Origin: Planctomycetota bacterium
Lineage (GTDB): Bacteria; Planctomycetota; Phycisphaerae; Sedimentisphaerales; Anaerobacaceae
NCBI GenBank assembly: GCA_013202635.1
Contig: JABMRO010000357.1
Span: 1-5,290, forward strand
Direction of reading: 5' to 3'
DNA: 5,290 nt
The notes under the pieces were generated by a model. The model had not been told where the DNA came from, did no database searches, and was given only the letters and a program-made list of their open reading frames with translations. Numbering within the stretch: the first letter of the stretch is position 1; each line of letters begins with the position of its first letter. Positions 1 to 5,290 of the stretch are shown here, piece by piece. The position numbers and the translations under genes were made by a program.

Positions 1-151
1 GCTTCTGGCAAGGAAGGCGAAGCAGGCCATCCGAGGATGGTCGATGCAGCCTGACGCCGTCCAGAAACGAAATAAGCCGTTTGAATGCAGAGTCATTTTG
101 TTAGGTGCTCTTAGGAAAGGATTTGGAAAGTCCACTCTTGAACTGAAACAA
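1..151. other. Stretch beyond the terminator with no recognised gene
   Basis: No tRNA, rRNA or convincing gene is seen. A plus-strand frame without a start is open from base 2 to the stop at 218-220 (begins LLARKAKQAIRGWSMQ); the region is too short to identify it, and the frame runs straight through the terminator hairpin, which argues against it being a real gene end. An imperfect hairpin can form at 16-58: GGCG/CGCC and CAGGC/GCCTG arms separated by a small internal loop, with CCATC/GATGG nested inside as an alternative tip. Its meaning is unknown. Confidence 0.4.
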
Positions 152-189
152 CGGCCCTCTGAACAGTTGTCCGTTTGCTCAGAGGGCCG
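152..189 (-). terminator. Rho-independent-type terminator after the secretin gene
   Basis: An exact 11-bp inverted repeat, CGGCCCTCTGA at 152-162 and TCAGAGGGCCG at 179-189, encloses a 16-base loop in which three more pairs can form after one mismatch. It starts 36 bases past the secretin stop codon. Read on the minus strand, the stem is followed by TTGTTT, a modest T-rich run; on the plus strand the following bases (AGGTCTTAAA) are not a T tract. It therefore probably ends the operon transcript. The T run is imperfect, so strength is uncertain. Confidence 0.78.
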
Positions 190-224
190 AGGTCTTAAAT
201 ATTGTATGTTTTATCCGTAAAAAC

Positions 225-3200
225 TTACGGCATTTCCCACGCAAGTTCTTCCACTGTTTCCTGCAAGTGTTCCTTGACGTCTTCGAGTTTTTTCTTTGGT
301 TGCTCCATTTTCTCTAATGTGGCTTCGGGAATATTCTCTGCTGATTCATCTATCACACGGGGTGTTATAAACACAAGCAACTCGCTGTTTGTCTGTTCAA
401 TGGAATTGTGTCGGAACAGCCCACCTATCAAAGGTAAATCACCAAACAGCGGAACCTTGCTTATCACAGTACTGTCCTTCTGGAATAGGATACCGCCGAG
501 CAGAAGTGTCTGATTGTCCTGTACAATCATGTTCGTCCGGGTTTCCATAGTGCTCCTGACCGGCTGGTTGTTCACAAGGTTTGCTGTAAGCGAAGAAATC
601 TCAACATTTACTATCATATCAACCTTATTCTCAGGAGTAATACTTGGACGGGCACGCAGCTCCATACCCACTTTTTCGTAATCAATGTTCTGACTGGTGG
701 TCTGTTGCGTTATTGATTCGCTCCCTAAGAATGCAACTTCACTGCCCTTGAAGAATTTTGCTTCCTCATTGTCCTTTGTCCAGAGAGTCTGCTGATTCAG
801 AATCTTTGCATTGGTTGTCTTGACAAGAAAATCAATCAGGGCGTAAATATCTGTTCCAATGCCGAGCACTGACCCAGATCCTGATGAACCAATTGGTGTT
901 GGAACCTCAGCCGTAGGTGATATTGTACCGAGTACTGAACCATGAGTTCCTAAAGTTGTCAGATTGCTAAGCGCCAGGATTGCATTTTCGCTTATGGAGC
1001 CAAATGCATTAGGATTCGTTGATAATTCGACACCCAGAGATGTAACTTTGCTGTGCTCAATCTCAACAATAACCGCCTCCATCATAACCTGTTTGCCGGG
1101 CACGTCCAGTTCCGCGATCATTCCTTCTATCTCGTCCATGAACTCCGGTGGAGCTAATGTCAAAATCGATTTAGTGTGAGGGTTGGGAACAAAGCGAATC
1201 CTGCCGATAACGTTACTGATTGGCATCTCTTCATTTATGCCGCTTCGAGCACCGGATCCCGACCAGGGCGGCGTATAAGTGTTGTCATCCGACGAAGTGT
1301 CGCCTTGGTTTGAAGTATTACTACTACTACTACTACTGTCATCCGGGTCATCCATCGAAGACGATTCGCTCAATCCCTGGGAAGTCAGTCGGATCCTGGC
1401 CGTTTGCCCCGCTTCAACGAACATTGCGTTAAGGCGTTCGCTAAGGTCTTCGGGGTCTGCATATTTAAGTTGTATGACTTTGGGCACTTCCGCCATCTCC
1501 TGTCTGTCAAGGTCAAGTATCAGTTTCTTAATGACTTCATATGCCTCGGGAATCTTGCTGATTACGATCATCTTTTTTGTCTGAGGCACCTCCTCGAAGG
1601 TCAATTGACCATAAAGCGGCCCGACAATTTTTGCCTTTTCCTCAGTACCTCCGCCAAATAAAAGGTCGAAGATATTCATTCCTCCACCGCCTTCTTCGCT
1701 GAAAAGCTTCCTGAGCAGTTCAGCCATTTGTACCGGGTCGGAATTATGCAGCTCAATTATCAGCGGCTGGACTCGATCAACATCAATCGGGACATCCCAT
1801 TCTTTTATTTGCGCTTTTACTTTTGTCATATTCTCAGCCGAAGCAATCACCGTTACCTGCTTGAGTGTGTTATACGCTATTACTCTTACTGTATCGGCCG
1901 ACATTGAGCTGCTTCCACGATTGCCGCCGTAGTTGAATACATAAGTATATCTGCTGCCGCTTCCGACAGTTGATGCCTCATAAAGTTCTTCTAATTTTTC
2001 CTTGATTTCATCAGGGTCGGCGTGTTTTAGATTGAAATGCTCCGTCTGGAACAGGCCTGTCGGAATATCTATTTCCGCAATAAGCTTCTTAACCATTGTA
2101 CGCATATCTTCCCTGCCGAAGATGACAATCTGTCTTGCCTGCTCTAACGGCTGAATAAGAACGCTCGCCGTCAGTTCTGAGCCCGGCATCTGCTGCATCG
2201 CCTCATTAAGACGCTCCGCCACTTCTTCGACATCGGCGTATGTAATTTGAACTGTTTCATGTTCTGATTTGACTGGTTCCTCTTGGTCAAGCTTTTCTAT
2301 CCACTCGCCAATCATTTTCATATCTTCAGCCGATGCCCTTGCAATGATCCACTTGCGCTGCGGCTCCGGGATAAGAACGACTGGCTGGTCGCTTGGCCCA
2401 ATCAAAACCGATTGAGATGAGCCGCCCCTGGAGCTGCCTCTGTATCCGCTGTTACGACTTGAATAACTGTTCCGGCTGGAACTGCCGTATCCGCTGCTTC
2501 GACCAAGACTCCTTGAACCCGTGCCCGCATCGCCGCTTATAAGCATTCTAAGCAATTGAACAATCTCAGATGGATCGCCGTTGCGAATTTCAAAAGTTTC
2601 TGTTACGGTTTGCTCGGCTTCGGGTACGTCAAATTCTCCAATAATCGTTTCGATTCGCATCAGTTTCTCGACCGTATCGATTACTACAAGATTGCCCGTA
2701 GTTTCATCGGCGCTTACATAACCGGTATCACTAAGCAGAGGTCCGACAATCTGGCTCATCTGCGAGGGACTGTAGTTTACTAACTTAAAGAACTTTTGAA
2801 CTACCTGATTTTTGTTTTCAATATTTTCAAGAGGTTGGTCAACATATAGCGTAGGTACTGCCCTGTCGAGTCTTTCAATCCACTCGCCAATCTTCTTTAA
2901 GTCTTCAGCCGTAGCTTTTGCGATAATCCAGTTATAAGTAGGCTGCGGGATAAGCAACGCCGGCCTCCGGCTCGTTCCTACAGTAACCGTCTGTGCCGTC
3001 CCTCCTGAGCTTCTGCCTCTTGAAGAATCTCCCGGCCTTGACCTGCGTCCCCGGCTGGGTCCTCCGGGACTGCTCAAATTGCTGCCGTCGCCTAATAATG
3101 TCTGTAGCAGCTCAACCATCGCTGTTGGGTCGCCGTGTTGAATTTCAAATATCTCTGTTAAAATTTCTTCAACTTCGACTACGTCAAATTGTTTGATTAT

Positions 3201-4052
3201 CATGCTGACGCGCATCAGGCTCTTGACCGTATCAATTACAAGCAAGGTGCCTGTGCCTTCGTCGGCACTCAGGTATCCATACTCACCCACCAGCGGTAGG
3301 ATAATCTGCCCCATCTGCGAAGGACTGTAGTTTTCTAACTTAAAAAACATTTGGACTACCTGGTCTTTATTTTCTCTCAAAGCAAGCGCATATTCATCTG
3401 ATATCGTGGGAACTTCGCCGAGCTTTGCTTCCGCTATAGGTTTGAGGATAATCATGCCGTCGGTATGTTCGGCAACAAAACCTTTCAGACGAAGCGCACT
3501 ATAAATCTTTTGAAGGGCCTTGCTTCTTGGCAGCTTCTCCGGGGAGTATATGGTTATTTTCTGTTTCAGTGCTTCATCGGTGGGAATAATCACCTTGCCG
3601 GTCCATTTCGCGAGCTTCTCGATAATGGTTTTCATTTCCACATTTTTGAGATTCAGGTTTTCCATCGGCTCGTTTGGCTCAACAGACTTACCCTGCTCGG
3701 TAATGACAGCAGGTCTTATCTGGCCGCTAACATCATCTGGCCTTCTTGAATCACCTGCGGCTACTACTCTCGGAGGTTCGTTAACATCCCTTGGTCTTTC
3801 GGGTTTGCTAACTTCCGTTAATCTTTCAGGTTCGCTAACTTCAGAGGCTACTTCAGGCTTGTCTGCGGCATCCGGCTTTTGAGCTTCAACCGGCTTTTGA
3901 GCTTCAACGGATTTCTCAGCTTCAGTAACTACTTTGGTTTCAGTTGGTTTTTCTGGTTGTCCGGGTATCTGAGGATCAAAACCTACCTTCCAGATAATAA
4001 GAACCGCCGCAATACCAACTACTACTGATATTATTGATTTTAACCAGTCCAT
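225..4052 (-). CDS. Very long multi-N-domain secretin (GspD/PilQ family outer-membrane pore)
   Basis: This 1275-residue protein should form the multimeric outer-membrane channel of a type II secretion or type IV pilus machine. Seen in order: a hydrophobic segment at residues 7-21; a Pro/Glu/Lys-rich linker at 30-128; an N0-like domain at 130-207; two N1-N2 pairs (229-400 and 414-590) that are copies of each other; four further N-like domains at about 599-664, 667-755, 760-850 and 855-985; and the C-terminal secretin barrel at about 986-1235. The barrel carries the family signature VPLFGDLPLIGGLFR (1200-1214) and ends in ELLVFITPRVI (1224-1234), which is closer to PilQ than to GspD. A charged, probably coiled-coil tail follows (1243-1271). 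Usual secretins have 600-750 residues and three or four N-domains. The ATG follows GAGGTGA at a good distance. No lipobox, AMIN domain or obvious signal-peptidase site is seen. It is the last gene of the operon, 12 bases after its neighbour. The family is certain; whether the machine is T2SS, T4P or a hybrid is not. Confidence 0.96.
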   Translation of the reverse strand: MDWLKSIISVVVGIAAVLIIWKVGFDPQIPGQPEKPTETKVVTEAEKSVEAQKPVEAQKPDAADKPEVASEVSEPERLTEVSKPERPRDVNEPPRVVAAGDSRRPDDVSGQIRPAVITEQGKSVEPNEPMENLNLKNVEMKTIIEKLAKWTGKVIIPTDEALKQKITIYSPEKLPRSKALQKIYSALRLKGFVAEHTDGMIILKPIAEAKLGEVPTISDEYALALRENKDQVVQMFFKLENYSPSQMGQIILPLVGEYGYLSADEGTGTLLVIDTVKSLMRVSMIIKQFDVVEVEEILTEIFEIQHGDPTAMVELLQTLLGDGSNLSSPGGPSRGRRSRPGDSSRGRSSGGTAQTVTVGTSRRPALLIPQPTYNWIIAKATAEDLKKIGEWIERLDRAVPTLYVDQPLENIENKNQVVQKFFKLVNYSPSQMSQIVGPLLSDTGYVSADETTGNLVVIDTVEKLMRIETIIGEFDVPEAEQTVTETFEIRNGDPSEIVQLLRMLISGDAGTGSRSLGRSSGYGSSSRNSYSSRNSGYRGSSRGGSSQSVLIGPSDQPVVLIPEPQRKWIIARASAEDMKMIGEWIEKLDQEEPVKSEHETVQITYADVEEVAERLNEAMQQMPGSELTASVLIQPLEQARQIVIFGREDMRTMVKKLIAEIDIPTGLFQTEHFNLKHADPDEIKEKLEELYEASTVGSGSRYTYVFNYGGNRGSSSMSADTVRVIAYNTLKQVTVIASAENMTKVKAQIKEWDVPIDVDRVQPLIIELHNSDPVQMAELLRKLFSEEGGGGMNIFDLLFGGGTEEKAKIVGPLYGQLTFEEVPQTKKMIVISKIPEAYEVIKKLILDLDRQEMAEVPKVIQLKYADPEDLSERLNAMFVEAGQTARIRLTSQGLSESSSMDDPDDSSSSSSNTSNQGDTSSDDNTYTPPWSGSGARSGINEEMPISNVIGRIRFVPNPHTKSILTLAPPEFMDEIEGMIAELDVPGKQVMMEAVIVEIEHSKVTSLGVELSTNPNAFGSISENAILALSNLTTLGTHGSVLGTISPTAEVPTPIGSSGSGSVLGIGTDIYALIDFLVKTTNAKILNQQTLWTKDNEEAKFFKGSEVAFLGSESITQQTTSQNIDYEKVGMELRARPSITPENKVDMIVNVEISSLTANLVNNQPVRSTMETRTNMIVQDNQTLLLGGILFQKDSTVISKVPLFGDLPLIGGLFRHNSIEQTNSELLVFITPRVIDESAENIPEATLEKMEQPKKKLEDVKEHLQETVEELAWEMP
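1320..1337 (-). repeat. Trinucleotide microsatellite coding for six serines
   Basis: Six uninterrupted ACT units on the plus strand (AGT on the coding strand) encode Ser 906-911 of the secretin. They lie in an acidic Ser/Asp/Asn-rich loop (about residues 894-930) inside the last N-like domain before the barrel. Because the unit is a codon, slippage would change loop length without shifting the frame. Confidence 0.9.
2283..2813 (-). repeat. Internal duplication, second copy (N1-N2 pair, secretin residues 414-590)
   Basis: This is the second copy of the N1-N2 module, beginning KNQVVQKFFKLVNYSPSQM and ending near EWIEKLDQ. The register with the first copy is a constant 185 residues until the disordered loop (507-547), which is eight residues longer here, so the offset becomes 193 at the WIIA and EWIE motifs. 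The loop is Ser/Gly/Tyr/Arg-rich rather than Arg/Pro-rich. Confidence 0.92.
2853..3368 (-). repeat. Internal duplication, first copy (N1-N2 pair, secretin residues 229-400)
   Basis: This part of the secretin gene encodes an N1-like domain (QVVQMFFKLENYSPSQM onward to about residue 291) and an N2-like domain (about 294-400) interrupted by an Arg/Ser/Gly loop (322-353). It is repeated 185 codons further on. By hand count, 41 of 62 residues are identical between residues 229-290 and 414-475 with no gaps, and 60 of 70 bases are identical between 3305-3374 and 2750-2819. Confidence 0.92.
3872..3907 (-). repeat. Exact tandem 18-base repeat coding VEAQKP twice
   Basis: The 18-mer CCGGCTTTTGAGCTTCAA (plus strand) occurs twice with no difference, followed by a degenerate third unit (CGGATTTCTCAGCTTCAG). 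It encodes VEAQKPVEAQKP in the Pro/Glu/Lys linker between the N-terminal hydrophobic segment and the N0 domain of the secretin. Further looser repeats (SEPERLTEV, SKPERPRDV) follow in the same linker. Confidence 0.9.
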
Positions 4053-4056
4053 TTTT

Positions 4057-4063
4057 TCACCTC
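4057..4063 (-). promoter_or_regulatory. Shine-Dalgarno site of the secretin gene
   Basis: On the minus strand GAGGTGA stands four bases before the ATG at 4050-4052, a seven-base match to the anti-Shine-Dalgarno consensus. It fixes the start of the 1275-residue reading. It lies inside the 12-base gap after the stop of the upstream gene, so translational coupling is plausible. Confidence 0.85.
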
Positions 4064-4064
4064 A

Positions 4065-4658
4065 TTAATTGTTTTCTTGCCGTTCTCCATTTGGCCTGCC
4101 GCCTGACCGGCCTCTGCCGCCTTCTCCGCCTCCCTGTGGCCGCCTTCCGCCTCTTTCACGCATTTGCGCTCTAAACGCTTCCCTTTCCTCCTCAGACATG
4201 TTCTCAAATCGCTCCCTCATTTGTCTTCTTTGCTCTTCCATTTTGGCTCTTTCTTCTTCGGAAAGATTTTGCATTCTATCGCCGCCCCCTCGACGCCTGC
4301 CGCCCATTCTTTCACGCATTTGGGCTCTTTCTTCCTCAGACATATTCGCAAATCGTTCTCTCATATTCTCTCTTCCCTCTTCGGCTCCTTGTCCGGGAGG
4401 ACGGTTGGCAAGTCGCTCACCGCCCCCGGCTCCGGGCACAGGGCTTTTCTGGGCCAGCTCTTGTGCAAGTTTCTCTGCGTCACTTAGTTTTTCAACCTTG
4501 CTGTTTACCACTTTAGGTGTTATGTCTGTTTTGGTTTCAATTACCGCTCCCGCACGATAGAACCTTACTTCTCTAATACAAATGCCGATTACGAATGAAG
4601 CAAAAAGCACTGCCGCCCACACTATTACAAATATTAGTACTGTTCCTGATCGTTTCAT
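4065..4658 (-). CDS. Small single-pass membrane protein with charged MSEEER repeats, unknown function
   Basis: I do not recognise this 197-residue protein as a named family. It starts with MKRSG and a strong hydrophobic helix (about residues 6-28), so it is probably anchored in the inner membrane with its C-terminus in the periplasm. A short linker (29-75) is followed by a Gly/Pro patch and then three copies of a charged helical motif: RERFANMSEEERAQMRERM at 100-118, DRMQNLSEEERAKMEEQRRQ at 127-146, and RERFENMSEEEREAF with extension at 148-169. Arg/Gly-rich spacers lie between and after them, and the tail (170-197) is Gly/Arg/Pro/Asn-rich. The ATG has GTGAGGT seven bases upstream. The gene sits 31 bases after a PilP/GspC-like gene whose tail carries the same motif, and 12 bases before the secretin. 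An accessory or assembly role for the secretin is an inference from position. The motif faintly recalls LSPEER-type repeats of proteins such as DUF3106, but I cannot confirm kinship. Confidence 0.85.
   Translation of the reverse strand: MKRSGTVLIFVIVWAAVLFASFVIGICIREVRFYRAGAVIETKTDITPKVVNSKVEKLSDAEKLAQELAQKSPVPGAGGGERLANRPPGQGAEEGRENMRERFANMSEEERAQMRERMGGRRRGGGDRMQNLSEEERAKMEEQRRQMRERFENMSEEEREAFRAQMRERGGRRPQGGGEGGRGRSGGRPNGERQENN
4152..4364 (-). repeat. Three copies of the charged MSEEER coding repeat in the small membrane protein
   Basis: Copies lie at about 4305-4364, 4221-4280 and 4152-4220. Each encodes a helical unit of the form RERF-NMSEEER--MRER, with about half of the residues charged. 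The first and last pairs are spaced unequally because a Gly/Arg spacer (4281-4304) separates the first from the second. The plus-strand DNA shows the recurring core CCTCAGACAT. Confidence 0.88.
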
Positions 4659-4665
4659 TTTGTTT

Positions 4666-4672
4666 ACCTCAC
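4666..4672 (-). promoter_or_regulatory. Shine-Dalgarno site of the small membrane protein gene
   Basis: On the minus strand GTGAGGT lies seven bases before the ATG at 4656-4658, supporting MKRSG as the start. It sits in the 31-base gap after the PilP/GspC-like gene; no terminator-like hairpin is seen in that gap, so the genes are probably cotranscribed. Confidence 0.8.
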
Positions 4673-4689
4673 TTTAATCCTTTTTATAA

Positions 4690-5290
4690 TTATCTACCAC
4701 CTCGTCGTCCGTCTCCTGAGCCTCGTCCACCACCTGGCGGCCGCCCGCCGCCGAATCTTTCGCGCATTTCGGCTCGGAACTTTTCCCTTTCGGCTTCCGA
4801 CATATTCATATATCTTTCTCTTCTTTCCTGCATTTCAGCCCTGAATCTGTCCCTTTCTGGCTCAGACATATTCTGGACTCTTTCCCTCATTCCACCAAAT
4901 CCACCCATGCCACCTCCGGGGCCGCCTGTTGGTCCTCCCTGGGACCGAACTGTAACCATCTGGGCACTTCCTCCTGCTGGTCTCGGAGGCCCCCCTCTGG
5001 CTGTAGGTCTTGAACCACCCGGTCCGCCAGGCGGTGAAGAACCTCCTGCATCCATAGGAGAAAAGGTTTTTTTCTTGCCGTCCCATTCGATAGTAACTTG
5101 AGTGGCTTCAATTGAGACTATCGTTGCGTCTCCAATCTTATCACCGACTTTGTACAGCTTGTTATTTATTATCACCTCATCACCAAATATTCCTGTTACC
5201 TCTTTTACCGGGTGCTGCTTCGGCGGAGGAGGAGCGAACAAGTTGTTCTTTTTTAGCGCATCGGCAAGAACCTTGTATCTGGTGAAGTAC
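4690..5290 (-). CDS. PilP/GspC-like secretin partner with charged repeat tail, partial (5' end outside window)
   Basis: The frame is open to the right edge, so the gene is cut; 199 residues are visible. A TTG at 5241 could be read as a start, but the frame continues upstream with YFTRYKVLADALKKNN and no ATG, so the true start and a likely membrane anchor lie outside. Visible residues 14-77 resemble the PilP/GspC homology region: KNNLFAPPPP, then VTGIFGDEVIINNKLYKVGD, then IGDATIVSIEATQVTIEWDG, a small beta-barrel pattern with the typical GI-GD, KLYKVGD and V-IEWDGK spacing. In known systems this domain binds the secretin N0 domain and links the inner-membrane platform to the pore. After it comes a Gly/Pro/Ser/Arg-rich stretch (79-133), two charged repeats (134-156 and 157-178, NMSEPER and NMSEAER), and a GGRR-rich end. 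There is no PDZ domain as in long GspC. Its place upstream of a secretin fits pilP-pilQ or gspC-gspD order. Confidence 0.82.
   Translation of the reverse strand, partial: YFTRYKVLADALKKNNLFAPPPPKQHPVKEVTGIFGDEVIINNKLYKVGDKIGDATIVSIEATQVTIEWDGKKKTFSPMDAGGSSPPGGPGGSRPTARGGPPRPAGGSAQMVTVRSQGGPTGGPGGGMGGFGGMRERVQNMSEPERDRFRAEMQERRERYMNMSEAEREKFRAEMRERFGGGRPPGGGRGSGDGRRGGR
4756..4890 (-). repeat. Two copies of the same charged repeat in the PilP/GspC-like tail
   Basis: Copies at 4822-4890 and 4756-4821 are directly adjacent and encode RERVQNMSEPERDRFRAEM and RERYMNMSEAEREKFRAEM, each followed by a short Arg/Glu end. They match the three units in the next gene in order of charged and hydrophobic residues, which suggests the tails of the two genes are related by duplication. 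Confidence 0.88.

Noticed and set aside
202..513. Plus-strand open frame over the secretin 3' end, and other plus-strand frames at 964-1179, 1220-1661, 2556-2783, 2993-3196 and 3465-3882
   Set aside because: All lie inside the secretin gene, whose minus-strand frame encodes recognisable conserved domains throughout; none shows a domain of its own.
4069..4560. A 163-residue plus-strand open frame
   Set aside because: It mirrors the charged repeats of the minus-strand membrane protein; it is Ser/Pro/Leu low complexity with no domain.
4676..4692. TATAAA-like promoter -10 element in the 31-base gap
   Set aside because: The gap is AT-rich by nature, no clear -35 element is seen, and the tight spacing favours cotranscription.
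4152..4890. Repeats considered as a CRISPR array
   Set aside because: The units are imperfect, lie within two coding frames, differ in spacing, and conserve amino acids rather than bases.
4595..5101. A 168-residue plus-strand open frame rich in Pro and Ser
   Set aside because: It is antisense to the Gly/Arg/Pro tails and repeats of two real genes; the low-complexity composition is the complement of GGN/CGN codons, and it crosses a gene boundary.
4862..5111. Alternative minus-strand frames of about 74 residues overlapping the PilP/GspC-like gene
   Set aside because: They are out of frame with the recognised barrel domain and show no family pattern.
5239..5241. TTG as the start of the PilP/GspC-like gene
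   Set aside because: The frame continues upstream to the window edge with a plausible sequence, and KNNLF normally lies inside PilP/GspC proteins, so the start is more likely outside.

Overview
The window is a three-gene, one-strand operon fragment (minus strand, read right to left) from a Gram-negative-type envelope secretion or type IV pilus locus. In transcription order it holds the 3' part of a PilP/GspC-like inner-membrane partner (4690 to the right edge), a small single-pass membrane protein with a charged repeat tail (4065-4658), and a 1275-residue secretin, the outer-membrane ring of type II secretion and type IV pili (225-4052). The genes are separated by only 31 and 12 bases, and the two complete genes have clear Shine-Dalgarno sequences. 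A GC-rich hairpin at 152-189 follows the secretin stop and probably ends the operon.

The layout (PilP-like gene, then a secretin gene last) matches the pilMNOPQ and gspCD orders. The secretin C-terminus ends in a PilQ-like ELLVFITPRVI, while the PilP-like protein carries the VGD/GI-GD signature of the PilP/GspC homology region, the domain known to bind a secretin's N0 domain. The best reading is a PilMNOPQ-like or hybrid T4P/T2SS envelope machine whose inner-membrane genes lie beyond the right edge. Two things are unusual. The secretin is about twice normal length, because its periplasmic part has an N0 domain plus about eight further N-domains, two of them a tandem copy of the preceding pair. 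Also, the two upstream proteins share a repeated charged motif (RERF-NMSEEER type, five copies in all) next to Gly/Arg/Pro-rich tails.

The organism is probably a member of the PVC group, most likely Planctomycetota (a Phycisphaerae-like lineage). This rests on remembered resemblance of the long multi-N-domain secretin and the MSEEER/GGRR tails, plus moderate GC and Shine-Dalgarno use; it is an inference, not a database result.

The left 224 bases hold the terminator and about 150 bases with no recognised gene. An open frame enters from the left edge there, and there is an imperfect hairpin at 16-58; neither can be assigned a function.
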